NCBI GenBank assembly: GCA_037013685.1 | Contig: CM072890.1 | Location: 434,001 to 498,000, forward strand | Source of the DNA: Acridotheres tristis | Taxonomy: Eukaryota > Chordata > Aves > Passeriformes > Sturnidae | Length of the DNA: 64,000 nt | Direction: 5' to 3' | In this document: positions 1 to 14,440 of the stretch, in pieces | Numbering within the stretch: position 1 is the first letter of the stretch | Layout of the letters: every line of letters starts with the position of its first letter | Made by a program: the position numbers and the translations under genes | The notes under the pieces: generated by a model | What the model was told of the DNA's origin: nothing | Seen by the model: only the letters and a program-made list of their open reading frames with translations | Databases searched by the model: none

Positions 1-3000
1 GGATTGGTCCATGGTTTTCTGATTTTAATGAGACTGGAACTCAGCCCAGACTTAGTCATTGCAGTGAATTCAGATGATTTTCCTTTCCTGCACATATTCT
101 ATTTTCTGTAACCCAGGAAAGTAGTTTAGATTGCATCCAGTCATGTGACAGAATAATTTTATTCATGTGAAAACTTTTCCAGTTAAAGATGGGTGTGGAG
201 ATGCCAAGTCTGATTTCTCATTCTTTCCATTTAGATCCTTAAGAAAGGAGATTTGGATATTGTGACCCATGGCTGCTTTTCATACGGGTCCTAAGTGAAA
301 CCTTCCTAGCTGGACAGAACTGAATTCCAGCAGTCAGAAACTGCAACTCTTCTTTGGCAACACTCTCCTGAAGAATTATGGCAGCTCTTCAGCTACTGCT
401 AAGAGCAATGGATAGAATATTGTCTTAGCATGAACTACAATGGTTTCTCTAAGTTTTAGGATCCTTAAAGCAGTGCAGAATGCTTTTTCCCCTTTAAGTG
501 TCAATGCAAACTTCCACTCTTTTATCCCAGGCTCCTGCTGTTTTCCATTTAGGCTGCATCCCATGAGCAGCATTTGAACACAGCAAAAAAAAGTAATGAC
601 CCGAGAGCAAATGGAAACACCAGGGCATAAACCAAGAGCCTGGGATTAGCCTGTGCCAAGCTGAACCTCAGTGAGTTAATCCAGTGGAGGAGAGTGAAGG
701 CAGAAAGCCATTTATTCCTAATTAAAAAGAAATGTATTGCATAAGGCTGGATCCAGACACTACAAAATAATTCTTGAATAATGTTTCTGTTTGATTACAT
801 TGACATGATTCTGAAATAAATTTTAGTGACATTGTTTTTCTCTGGCTTTATCAAGGTATTCTTATCTGTAGTGGAGTTTGTAGTGATCAGTTTTTATATA
901 ATCCTGGGCTCCTGCTGAGGCCCTTCTCCATGACTGATGACCAATTATTTCTCACCTTGAAATGTGAAAAATGGAGGTTGAAGATTCTAGCTGGGGAGGA
1001 GGGGGTTAGTGGCTTGGTTATCTTTGGAGAGCATCCCTTTAGTTGGGAATTTTTTGTTGTGGTTTTGTTTGCTGGGGTTTGGGGTTTTTTGAGCATTTGC
1101 TGAGTATGTTTTCTCCCAAGAGATTGTTTTCAGATTCCTTCAGCGAGCTAAGGTTCAAAGTTCTTCCAGAAAATACCAGCCATGAATGCACATGCCTGGC
1201 ACAATGCTTGGTTTAAGGACTGCCCTTGATTTCAGTAAGTTCATATTTATTCCTGAAGGCAGAACAGCTACTCTGTGAAATCACACACTTGGTCATCCTG
1301 CTTCTGCTTTCCTTCTTCCTGTCCTTATAACCACAGAGGGTTTGCAGTGCCTTTTGGGGGGCAGGAGGGGGGCACAGAGCCCATCACAGGACACTGCTGC
1401 CTGTAGCACTGAGCCCCATCCTTGGCCAGGGGGCCTCGGAACTGCAGTGCTACAATCCCAGCCTGCAGCTGATTTCCAGCCCTACTTCAATGGATCTTGC
1501 CCCTGCTTAAACCCATAGAAATTGTCTAATATTTAAATTGCTTAAAAGCTCTACCTTCTCTGTTAATGGGGAAGTTACAGTCATTAGTTACCCTCATTTT
1601 GTAGCATGGAAATCAAAGGACAAAAATGAAAATGTCCCATATTTCTGGCCTGGATCCTGGATCATTTCTAAGCAATCTGCTGACAAGAGCTGAAGGCAGT
1701 CACAGCTGCCACTCACCTGCCAGCAGGCAGTGCAGAACTGCATTGGCTGGAAGCTGTGGGATTTCTATTGTAGTTTGTTTGTTTATTTATTTATTTCTTT
1801 TTTAGACAGCCATTGTTTTGTAAGAGCACTGAAGCTTTGGACTTGGAATGCAATCCCTGAATTCTTGGCTGAGCAGCTCATCACATGCTTGTCCTGCTCA
1901 TTCTGTACAAATGAGAAGGAAAGCTGCAAATTCTCTTTGGTTGACAAGGAGCTGCCAGTAAGATTAAAGGAAGCATCAGCCTCGTTCAACTGATGGCTAT
2001 AAAATTACTTTGCATTTTAATTTGTCCAAGTCTTTCTCAAATATCATGTCTTTAGCAATACTTATTGGTGTTGTCTGCTCTGTTGTTATCCTATTTTCCA
2101 CCAACTAAATTATTTTACTCTAGCAACACAAACTATGGCAATTTGCTGGGTTTGTGTTGTGTAGTATAATGCATTGAGACATGAGAAATATGAATTATTG
2201 CCTACTTTATTAAGTTTTCGAGTTAGATATTAAATATTATTTGTTGTTCTAGGTTTTTTTAAAATTTTTTATTATTTTTTTTTTCTGCTGGGTTCTAAGC
2301 ACTCTCAGGTTCTGGCCATCTCTTCTGCCCAACTTCTTAGGACAATCAATAGAACCATTTAGTCTGGAAGGATGTTTTAGGCAATTAAGTTAAGCATGTG
2401 TTTAAAGGCATTTTTGGTTTAAGATGAAAATGGTCAGCAGCTGTTGGAAACGAGTCCTTAAGTCTTTATTAGAATGCATAATTAATCTTGTGACTTGATG
2501 AGAAGGGAAATATTAATTGGGTAATTTTCTGCCAGGTCTTAAGTGGCTTCATTTTGTCTAAATCAAAGTAATTAAAAGAGACTAAAAATGTAAAGTTTAT
2601 GCAGTAGAGAACTGTATCCAGGCAATTCTGGCTTGCCAAGTGAATGGATTTCAGGCAGGAAGAGTGGTCTCTTTGAAAGCAAGCATTACTGATAGGATAT
2701 TCCTCCTAATCCTCTTGACATTGACTGGGCTTTTCTCACCTTTTGGATGGCAGAGTTTTCAAGTTTCCTACCAGATGCTGTTGTTGATTTTTGTAGTCCT
2801 GATTGGGTTCAAAGTAAGTCTTGGTACTGATGCTAAATCAGGCTGGAAAGACTCTTTGTGATTTGAATTTGATGGAAATTAAAATCCTGCCAGCTGTGTT
2901 TTGTGTGTTCAGACTCTGCATAAATAAGCATAAATCTCTTGGATTCCTTGATAAAAGTAGGTGTGCTTCCTTGCAGCTTTAAATGTGGAACCTGGAAGCA

Positions 3001-6000
3001 AAATTATATTTTAAACTAAATGTCAAGCTTTAAAAGTTAAATGATTTGGACTTGAGGTTCTCCTCCTTTTCTTTCTTTTTGTCATTAAAGTGATGTAGTA
3101 AAAATAACCTCATAAGGACAAAATGATTGTGGGGGCCAATGCAGTTAATGCACAGTAATTTAACATTAGAATTAATGTAACACTGTGGGTTTCGAGTGGT
3201 TTAATTGAGTGCAGACCCCACTGCTCAGCTCCCCCTTCCTTTGGGGCTATCTAGGAAATCTTGGGCTCCTCTTAAGGCAAATCCTCTTCCAGTGTAACAG
3301 CCTTGTCTCCAGGCCTTAGTGCTGAGAGAAAAGGGTGACTCTGGTTGTGCTTGGGAAGTAATTGACTGAAGATATGAAGTAATGACAGTGAATTAAAACA
3401 TGTATCATGTTTAAATAGCACTTGTATGACTCCAAAGGGAACGAATGGAGATGTGGAGGCATTCAAAGCCCATCCAGGGTTTATGATATCCTGTACACTA
3501 TTTAAAAAGGTTTACATCTAATGGTTTGGCAAGGTAGGAGCATTTTGCAAATAACACTTTGTGGAGTGAGGATCAGCTTTCTCCCAAAACCCTTGGAGGG
3601 AGGCAAAGCTGCCATTTTATAGAGTTGGTTAGAAGCAATAAATGTGTAACAATGTTATTGCATTCCAGTGATTTTTACAGTGTTGTAATGTATTGAAATC
3701 TTCTCCTAAGAACACCAATATTCCTGTGCTTAAGAATAAGCAGAAAAATGGTGTTGGCCATATTTCCATGCTAGAGATGAGAACAAAGTGCTGCATGAAG
3801 TATTTCAGAGTTTCAGGCCTTGAATTTTCACATTCCTATAGAGGAACCACACCATCACATAGTCCTTAACATTCCTTACACTAATCTACAAATTAACCCC
3901 AAGAGGAGGTGATCTGAAATGCTGACCTGGCCTCAGATCATGGAGTGCTGTCATTGCTTGCAGTGAAAGCTGCCTTTCACTGCAGGCCTTCTGAAAGGGG
4001 AAAAATAGTCAATAAAATTATCATAGTGGGGAAAATCCTGCCTTAACTCCAAATGAGAAAGGGATGCAGTGAACTATAGGATCCTGAAAACCTTCTTTTA
4101 AAGTCAGGAGTGCAGAATAGAATGCCATTTCAGGGAATGTCTCCTTTATTTGGATTTTAGGGCTCTTAGGAATGCAAGCTGGTATCTGGCTAAAAAATGT
4201 ACTAGCTTTTCAAAACTGTTGAATAACTTCCCTTCTTACTGGGATCAGCAAGTCTTTAAAAATGCTATCATTGTCTCTTTAAAGGGTGAAGGGACCCATC
4301 CCAGAGACCTTTGCACTTTAACTGATGTGAAGGTGCCCAAGAACAGCAATATCTTTCAGAAGCTCTAGAAAATGTTGTAAGAATGAGAGGAGAGGGGTTG
4401 GATTCCTGTGAGGATGGGCACAGCTGGGCAGACACATCTGGGGGTGCAGGTGATGTGCCCACCTGCCAGAGGTGGCTTAGAAGAGTTGAAAATTTTGTTT
4501 GGCTGTCTGAGAGGGGCAGACAGCAGCAGCAGGCTCGGGTGCTGGAGGGAGGAGGGAGATGTCCCGAGTCTGCAGTGCCAGGCCTGGCACTCGGGCCAGC
4601 TTTGCCAGCGAGCACCGGGCACAGTGGGAGAACTGAGAACTGCAGCAGTGAAGGCTGTGTTCAAAGATCTGAGGATTAAGCCTTACTTGGAGCACCAACA
4701 TATCATTAAAGCAGTTTTCAAGATGAAAAGGAGAGAGATGTTGTCTCCTATTTCTGAGCCTTAGTCCAGCTAAGCAAGAACTCAATGTTTAATTCTGAAG
4801 AGTGAATAACTTTGATGCCCAGTTCAAATGGGTGTAAGTTATTTGAGCCCTTAGCTAAATTGGGGTCATATCTTTTTTTGTTCCCTCTCTCTAATTAGTG
4901 CAATTGCTTAGCAAAGATATTTCCCAGGACTTAGTAGTAAGTCACCACTTTATAATTTTCTTTTAACATTTCTGAACTGATTTCATTTCGAAGATCATTA
5001 CCAATTAGCACTAATCTTCCTTTGGACATTGGTGGACTTTCAATGCTTTGTGAAGTTTATGGACTACATTGAACTGAAGTTCGTTTTAGAAATGCAAAAT
5101 AAGGGAGACAGGGTTGGGGTTGGGCTTTTCATAACATCACAGTTATGTATCTTTAATAATGATTCTCTGGTACTGAAGACATTTCACGGGGTCAGAGCAC
5201 TTCTGTTATTTCATTAGAATGAAACAGAGAGCACAGATAAGTCATTAAGTGGTCTCTAAATCCCTGCTCTTGTGTGCAGACTTCTTTCCATCGTGATTTA
5301 TACCAAGCTTAGAATAATCTCTTTAGAACTTCAAATACAGTAAACAAGAGCAAATTCCACATTGCACTGGAGCTTTCAGATAGCTCCATAATTAGCAGAA
5401 TTATGGAATGGCTAAATGTGACGAGCTCTTATAGATTCTCTGGCAGTAAGAACAAGAAGGGAAGGATAAGGGAGATCAGTGGTTTGATTTTGATCTCTTG
5501 GGACTCATCGTTAATCAGTAAGGCAATAATCTAAAATTAATGCAGTGACCATGGCAATAGTGGTGTGAGAACATTAACTCCATTAACTCCATTCCATTAA
5601 TTCCTAATTCCAGTTGCTACAGCAGGGCTGGGACCATAGTGTTTGCTGCAAACACTGAGAAATGCCTTTTCAGTCGTGGTTCACACCCAGCTGGTCCAGC
5701 CACCCCCATTGGTGTCTGCCTACCTGTCTAAGCCACCAGCTGCTCTAAAAAATTCAGAGGATCCGTGCAGTACTGGAGACATTTTCATTCCCAAAACATC
5801 ACTTCCTGTTACATTCAAAGGAAGAGAAATCTCACTCCTAATTGATTTCTTCTCTGTTTTTATCAGAAGATTATCCCTGAAGTATTTTCAGGATCTTGTC
5901 TCTTCACAAAGCAAGTTCTGGGACAAAATTGTTCTATGATCTCTGTGCCAAAATGGTCAACCCTGAGAGAAGTTAGCACAGCTCCTCATTGAAATGTTCT

Positions 6001-9000
6001 TGCAATACGTGCAGAGGGACTAGAAAATGTTTTGTGGCTGCTATGTTTTGTTGGATGAGCCTGGTGAGAATTAATCTGAGAATCAATCCTTTTTATCCTT
6101 GTGGCTAGAAAACACAGCATCATCTTATTTCCATCCTGCCCCAACAATATTGTTGTTCCAGGGAGGCAGACATGTCAAAGTGTCAAAGATGGTAAGGAAG
6201 CTGCATTTGGGGGAATGCAAATAGGAAAACTTCCTTTTGCTACAGCTAGTCAGAGTTGTGCCCCCTTGCAGAGGCCACCTTGTGCCTGTTCTGGAGCACG
6301 GTTCTGCACTGCTGGGTCATGGCTCTGTCTTTTGAACCTTTCTGTCCTGCAGCCCCAGGTGGCTGCTAGACTCATCCTTTGTGTTTATATCCACCTGCCC
6401 TTCTGGATGGCTGCCAGAGCCAGGATCCACAGCCCCCCAGGGACCTGTAAGAGGAGACTGGATGGCTTTCTGCTGTTATACTTTAGTTTCTGATCTTTGA
6501 GGAGAGGGAAATCTTCATCCCTCTGTGTGTGGTATTTCCCTCCTTCCCCAGCCAGAGGAATGAGGATGATTTCCATTTTGCAGGAATATGCTTTTCACTT
6601 TGTGTCTTGAGGAGCATCAGCAGAGTCTGGGGTATCCCCAGCTCTCTCAGATGAGGCATTTGTGGAACTGTGCCTGTCCACCCCCTTGGTTTGGCACGGG
6701 CTGAATGCTCAGTGCCTCCACCCGTGCCCAGCAGGCAGTCCCTGAGCTGCCAGGGTCCCTGCACATCTGCACAGCAGCTGTGGCACCCCTGCACACGGCA
6801 GCATTTCAGCAGCATTGCCCCTCTCTGTCCCCACTGTGGGGCTGTCTGCAGTGAAGTGAAGCTGGTACAACACCATCCTCCTCTGGAGGCACCCACACTT
6901 TGTGGCTGTCCCAGGTTAGCAGCCCTCTGAAAGCAGGAAGGAACATCCTGCGAGGGGAAACACTACAAGACCCCTCTTATGTTACTCAAAGGAGATCTGT
7001 GGAAATGAATTGCTTTTTGGAAGCAGTGCAGTTGCACTGTCTCTTTTTTTTGTTGTTTTTTTCCAAAGGACATAGAATAATTGTTAAACAAAACAACCTT
7101 GTTAAATCAGAATGAGATTAAACCAGCCTGGTTCATTCTGACTACTTTATATTTGTTAGCTGTTTTTCCATTTCAGTTGTGTGCAGTGTGCTTTTGCTTG
7201 CATTATTTTTGTTCAGCAAGAGGGTAAGCAGGAAGGAAAATGAACTCTCACTGCAAATATTTGGAAAGAAGGAAACCAGGCTTGTGTGAGAGGGAAGTAT
7301 TTGAGCTATGTGATTTTAAATGTTTCTGTATTTTCTGGCTGTGCTTTACCTTGCATGCCACACCACAAGAGAGACGTGTCAGGATTTTCCTCACCAGTAA
7401 ATAAAAGGTTTCCTGCTTCCCTACAGGCTGCCTCATTTTCTCCCAGCAGTTCATAAAGCTGTGGCATGTCAAAAAAGATGTATTGACTTGATTTTTCCAT
7501 TAAAAATTAATTGCTTCCTATTTGATGAATGGTGATAAATAATGACCTTTCAAGTGTGCTGTGGTCTCAAGTGTACTTAAAGCTCTCAGTTGAAGGGACT
7601 TTGCAGGTATCTGCAAGTCTTGGCTTCAGAGGGGACACAGGAAGAAAGATTTTTGTGGTAACACAAGTTAACAGTCAAGTTTCTAATTCTTACCTATAAA
7701 GTGAATGACTTCAGTTAACAGGTGATATACGTGAAAGCACCATTACTTTAGTTAGTGCCACATCGAGGTTTGGCATCTCTTTTATTTCCTTCCATCCTAG
7801 AAAATCTTAATTCAGTGTAGTTGAAAAGAAATAACCCCAACCCCAAAGAATCATGCAAAAGTCACACTTAGGATGTTATTCTATGGCAAATTAAGACCCT
7901 GACCAACCAATTTAATTCAGTCAACTGGGGGAAGCACACACGTGGAACTTTAACCCACAACTGAAAAAACTGCAGGTAACATTTGGATAGGTCCCCCTGT
8001 GCCCACCCTTTTTCTTTGTTTAAAAGAAAAAGCTTATGGTTTCCTTTTGCTGTCAAGTGCAGCAGAATTGCAAACAAATTATGTTCTTTTCTTATATCTG
8101 GCAGGTTGTCTCATGTCTTACTCCAACCTTCCAGCAAAGTTTATGTCCCTGCCTGTTCTGGCTCCCCTGAAAAATAATGAATTCTCAGCTGTTCCACACC
8201 ATTCATTGCTATCAGCTCCTGCAGCTCCTGTCACTTGTATCATCCTCTATGTATTTATTTTTCTGGTTTTTGATTTCAGATTGAATTTGAACTAATATTT
8301 CAATTGAATTGATATCCCTTTGTGGGATATAAAACCAATCTCCTTGGTTTTTAATATTATTTTTCAAATACTGCAGAGTATTTTAGAAAACATTGAGTAC
8401 ATGCAAAATACATCTATTTTTAAATTTTCTTAATTGGGCAATGTGCTCACAAGGCAAAAACCTCTTTGTTAACAGTTTCCTGCTTCTCATTTCTGGTTCT
8501 TTTTCTGGTGTCTCTGAGAGCTCTGCATGAGATGAAGCAGAGAATGTGCAGAGTACCCCTAAGGAGTCTTTAAGCATCATAGTGGTAATGTATTTCTTTT
8601 TCCCCCCTAATTTCTCGAGTCTCTGGATGACATTGAAAAAACTCAAACCTTTTCTGTCTGAAAGCAAAGCACCATCTTTTATGTAGAGAAACTGCATGGT
8701 GGATCCCTGTGTGATTTGCAGAGAGACTGCTGGGCTGTGTGTGAGGGTGGAGGGTAGACAGGGAAATCTGCATGTAGCACATCAAATTATTATTAAACAG
8801 TTCTGGCAGAATCTGTCAAGGAAAGTAAGATAAATCAGGGTGAAGGCAAAAAAAAAATTGTGTAAGGTAGTTTATACAAAGCAGTTGCCATTATAAATAA
8901 TAAAGCAAAAAGGCATTCTTTGGAAACTTTCCAATTCATTTTTACCAGTTCTGCCTTAAATAACTGACAGTTTTTGTAGTACTTGGTGTTCTCACTCATT

Positions 9001-10700
9001 CCTCTTCCTTTGCTGTGGGAATCTCCACAAGTACTCTTGGCTTCTTGGTTTGGATCATAAATCTGCATCTTTGTTTGTTTGTGTTTTGTATGCCACATCC
9101 TAGGACCCAGTCACCAAGGTGATGCTCTTTATACAGATCTCTTGGCATCCAGGGCTTGTTTCTAGCCAGAAGCCTCCCAGATAAACAGAAACATGAAACC
9201 TTGGCCATTAATGAGCTGCTCCACTGAATCCTTTGTTCTCAGAAAGAAACCCCAAAACCCTGTGAAGAACATTTCTGTTTTAAGGAAAAGTTTGGCTGCT
9301 ATGGGATTCTGACAAGACCATAAATATTGGCACCAATTTATCTTTCCGTTTACAAGCAAGCAAATTATTAATACAGGTTTTTAAATCCGGGGAAAATTGA
9401 TAAAACAATTAATTCTTCCTGTCAGGAGCAGTTACAGAACCACTGTCTCTGATGGCCCAAATTCACTTGGCCAGACAAAGCTGCCAATTGCTGTATTTAG
9501 CATCAGTGCAGCACACGAGTCCTGCTGTCTCAGACATCTGCCAACACCAGAGGAATTGTTTGGTTAATATGGAGGACAGAATACAGGTGAGGTTCTCTTC
9601 CCATTGCAGTCAGTAATAAAATGCTTGCTGATGGCCAAGGGCAGTGTAATTAATATATAGGGAAACGTTTAAACCCATGGCATCTCGAAATATTAATTAG
9701 TATCATGAAATGTTTGATTCTTTTGCATGTACCTTGCTCCTCCCTTTTGCTTGCCTCGGGCTAGTGGTCTCATTATTTAAGTCTGAGAAATAGATATTAT
9801 CACTGTTTTAATTCTAGGTTAAATATTAACCAATCATAATTTAAAAATATTTCTGTCCTAAAGCATATGGTAGGTGATGGTTTATGCACTCAAGCAATGA
9901 GATATATTTCCCTTATAACTGGATAAAAACAGAAACTGATGTTTCTCTTGATATAGTGAAATGCTGGCTAAACAAATAGAAAACTTGCAGTTAACCTGCA
10001 AATTATATTTATTTCTTTTTAGAAAAAGCTTTTAATTTCAGAAAATCAGAGAGGGCCATTTGTAAAAGAATGCATATTCCTATCTCTGTTTAGAAAGTAT
10101 CAAAGTAAGTTGTTGTGCAATTAAAAAAATTAACTAGACAATCCTTTCTCAAAAGGAGAAAGGATCAAATCTGTAATGAGATTTGTTAACTTAGGTACCA
10201 ATTTCTCTTGAAATAATTATTAAATCTGGTAATTTAAAAGTATCCTTCAATATCCATCATGTGCCTTAAGCATTGCCTTTTAACATCTGCCAGATAATAA
10301 CATTTCACAGAAATGGGCTCCTGAATTGAGCCTGGAATTAATTCCTCCTTCAGAATCAGGCCTCTGGATCTGCTGCCTGTCCTTTTCCAGGGACCTTGGC
10401 TGGATCTGCTGCCTTCAAACACGGGGTTTTCCAGAAATGCTGAATAGGAATAGGCCCAAACTGAAAGTGGACTGGGTCCAGATTTGACCATCTCAATTAC
10501 AGAGAGAGGAAGCAGAGGCTGAAGCAAGAGAAATGAAAGCTGTTGGCACGTGCCAGATGTGCCATTTGGATTGAGTGACAACAAAGCTAATCCACAGGGG
10601 ACATCTTTAGGGTGGCCTTTGGGATTTTGCTTTTTTTTCCTCCTTGCCTATGTGATTTTGCTGGGCAGCCTTTGGAGCCTCTGGTGTGACAGCAGCTGTG

Positions 10701-11599
10701 GGTGGCCCCAGGCTGTCCCTGTTTGGGTGACCCCAGGCTGTCCCTGTTTGGGTGGCCCCAGGCTGTCCCTGTTTGGGTGGCCCCAGGCTGTCCCTGTTAG
10801 GGTGACCCCAGGCTGTCCCTGTCTGGGTGACCCCAGGCTGTCCCTGTTGGACCCCAGGCTGTCCCTGTTTGTTTGGGTGGCCCCAGGCTGTCCCTGTCTG
10901 GGTGACCCCAGGCTGTCCCTGTCTGGGTGACCCCAGGCTGTCCCTGTTTGGGTGGCCCCAGGCTGTCCCTGTTTGTTTGGGTGGCCCCAGGCTGTCCCTG
11001 TTGGACCCCAGGCTGTCCCTGTTTGGGTGGCCCCAGGCTGTCCCTGTTTGTTTGGGTGGCCCCAGGCTGTCCCTGTTTGGGTGGCCCCAGGCTGTCCCTG
11101 TTTGTTTGGGTGACCCCAGGCTGTCCCTGTCTGGGTGACCCCAGGCTGTCCCTGTTTGGGTGACCCCAGGCTGTCCCTGTTGGACCCCAGGCTGTCCCTG
11201 TTTGTTTGGGTGGCCCCAGGCTGTCCCTGTCTGGGTGACCCCAGGCTGTCCCTGTCTGGGTGACCCCAGGCTGTCCCTGTTTGGGTGGCCCCAGGCTGTC
11301 CCTGTTGGACCCCAGGCTGTCCCTGTCTGGGTGACCCCAGGCTGTCCCTGTTTGTTTGGGTGGCCCCAGGCTGTCCCTGTTTGTTTGGGTGACCCCAGGC
11401 TGTCCCTGTTTGTTTGGGTGACCCCAGGCTGTCCCTGTTGGACCCCAGGCTGTCCCTGTTTGTTTGGGTGACCCCAGGCTGTCCCTGTTTGTTTGGGTGA
11501 CCCCAGGCTGTCCCTGTCTGGGTGACCCCAGGCTGTCCCTGTTTGTTTGGGTGGCCCCAGGCTGTCCCTGTTTGTTTGGGTGGCCCCAGGCTGTCCCTG
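10701..11599. repeat. Minisatellite, about 25 bp unit, roughly 35 copies
   Basis: This is a tandem array whose invariant core on the + strand is CCCCAGGCTGTCCCTG. Copies are separated by TTTGGGTGG, TCTGGGTGA, TTTGTTTGGGTGG/A or just TTGGA. Unit lengths are therefore about 25, 29 and 21 bp, differing by insertion or loss of 4 bp. The length classes are interspersed and not blocked, which suggests continuing unequal exchange or slippage. No copy carries a stop codon on the minus strand, so three overlapping frames stay open for over 340 codons there. This is a composition effect and not evidence of coding. The array lies within KCNC1 intron 1. Confidence 0.95.
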
Positions 11600-14440
11600 C
11601 TGCAGCAGTTGCTGGGCAGGGAGGGGAGGCTGCTCCTGCCTTTGCAGGGCCATCCCCCTCGCTGTGAAGCCGTGCTGACTCCAAGAGCTCCCAGCTCAGT
11701 GGCTGCCCTGCTGTGACAGCCTGGTGGGATGTTGCAGAGCAAGGCCAAGCAGGCAGGAGGTGACAGGAACAGCTCCTGCCTGCTGTGAAAGGAAATGCTG
11801 CAAGCCAAGAGCAGCACTGCCCAGGAGAACTCCCCTGTGCAAAGCAACTCGAGGTCCATCTCCAGTGGGAAACAAGCAATGTGATATTGAAGAATGTGCT
11901 GTAACAGCTGGAAATGCAGCTGGAGCACTGCTGGGGGTGAGGGCTCAGGATGAGCTGGACACCTCTGGTCCCCTGGGTGCCACAGCCACGTGAAGCCAGG
12001 TTTGCCATGCTCACACCCAACACTACAAGACCTGGGGTTTGCCAGCCCAGAATGTGGGCCTGGGGCTCTTTATGTTCAGCCATGGCACTGGCACATCAAG
12101 AAACTTCCAGAAATGGCTCCATCTTGCTTCTGCCACTATAAATCTATTGCTGACTGCAGTAGGAGTTGGGCTGCCAAATAACTGGTGTATGGCAACATAT
12201 GTCTATGGAATTTTTGGTATCACTTTTACCCTTCAGGTAAGGAAGTAACTTAGTTGAGAATGCTGTGGTTATGGTAGCCTGAAACTTCTGTATTAGGGAG
12301 CATTCTTCAGAGCTGGACTGACAGAAATGAATGACTGTGCCCCATTTTTTTTTTTAAGGAGCTAGTCCTATCTTAGTCAACACAAACACATTTCATAAAG
12401 CATATGTGGATGGTGAGAAGCTGGTAGAAAACTAGTTCAGGAGTTTCCATTCTTGCAACTTGTTTGTCTTCCATTCTTCTGCTCCTTTCATGACTAAACA
12501 AATTTGTCTGGATGCCTTAGTTTCTACTCAATGAAACTTCAGTAGTCTGTGGGAATTCAGTAAACCAGAGACACAACTTGGTGCTTGAGAAGCTGCTTCC
12601 ATTTTGAGAATGTGTTTTTAGAGAAGTAGGGTGTGAGTAGATGTGGGTAGTGAAAAAAATGGCACCAATCATTGCAGTCTTGATTTCTGAAGGCATTTCC
12701 TGAGTTATTTTAGAGGTTTTACGTATGGTTACTGTAACCTTAACTCTGAATATGAACTGCTTTTTTCTGAAATGAAAACTATTAAGCCTGGACTTCTTTG
12801 TTGCTTCATTGCAGTCACTTGACATGCTTTACTCCCTGAGATTCACACAGAACAATTTATTCCATGAAAATAGGATGGAAGAAAGCTTTACCTGCTCTTA
12901 TCATTCACATCATGTCATCTTTTGTTTGCTAGTATATATGTGTGTATATTTTATACTCTGTACTTTTGTTTTCTATTTTGCCATTTTCATTGTGTTCACA
13001 TCTGATTTTTTAGAGAATTAATTTTTCTATGTGGACAAAACTCAGATGGGTTTGATCCTAAATTAAAAGTTGTATTTCTGTATTGGCAAAGTGTGGCATA
13101 TTAAGTATGTCACATAGGGCGTTTGCTCAACGGCCTGCAAATTAAAATAATAAATACTGTAGGCATTAACAATTACCTTGTAGAAATGGCCCATAAACGG
13201 AGTCAGAAAAGGAATGTATGTAAACCAGACTCGAAGGTAGCTGTTGTTTACATGCCAGCAATTTACACTGACTTCTTTCTCTGTGCAATCAGTCGTTACC
13301 ACAGAAACTGCAACAACTTGAGGCACCAGGAGAGACAAAGCTCCTTCATTAAGAAAGGCAATCACTACCCATGAAATTCTCTTCATCTTATCCCCGCTGT
13401 TCAAAGGGTGTAAAATGCTGGCATGTCACAGTCCCATTGCAAACAATGTAAATTCAGCCTTTTGTAGGGAAATGCTGCTGGCTATGGCCACTGGAACACC
13501 TTGGTCAGTGTGGATTTTACTGAAAGCTCATCTTTGTGCTGTTAGAAACAGCCCATGAGGCAGACCTTGAATGAAGCATGGAAGAATTTGGACAGAATTA
13601 GCCACTACCTCTAGTATTCTTTAATGAATTATAGGGAAGGTGTTTTGATTTTTTTCCACAGGAGCTAGATTGAAATGCACTCAGATGCTCTTGTGCAGGT
13701 CTGAACAGTGAGTTTGAAACTGTCTGGACTTGTTTTCCATGAGAATGCTGATGGAAGTGAGAAAACCCTAAATTTTCCATATATTCCCATATATTTTTAC
13801 TTAAGGCAGAGCAATAGGTTGACTACAGACCTAGAAGCCCCTTGGATCTGAGGGAATTTGTGGCTGCAGAAGTAGTAGCCAGGCTGTGTGTCCATGGCAA
13901 TACAAGGGGGACAGGGACTCCTCTGCCATTGCTTTCCCTAGAAGCAGCAGTGCAGAAGAGTAGGCAGCCTGATGTGCTTAAGGCCCTTAAGAGAGGAAAG
14001 AAAGAGCATTTCTTCTTCATGAACTCAGTACAGCACCTTTTTCCTCCACACGAGCCTGCCTTTAGACTTTGACTGCAGACTCAGCAAGACTTGATTCCTT
14101 AGGGATTCCCTGTGGGATCCATTCTGCTCTCTGGGCTCTCCAAGCAGGAGTTCTGTGAAGAAATGGAGAGGCAAAGGCTTTTCCATGCTTTAAAAATGTG
14201 TCTTAACATGCAGGAATCACTCTCTGTGTGCAGGAGCATCACTGTATTTTCTTGCTGGACCCCTCATCCACTTGTAGCAAATGCTGGGCACCAAATTGGC
14301 CTCCAAGGGTCCCTCCTACTGCAGGATGGGCAGGGCAGACGTGACCCCAAGCATGGGCAGGTTGTGCTTTTCAGACAGCTCCATCTCTGCTGCTGGGGCA
14401 CGGGTAGCTTCAAGGAGCCAGCAATCCTTCTGCTCACTGG

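Noticed and set aside
10607..12083. Three overlapping minus-strand frames of 348-428 codons with GQPGVTQTGTAW-type repeats
   Set aside because: They are the same minisatellite read in three frames. The unit length is not a multiple of three and no stop arises in any frame, so openness is not evidence of coding.
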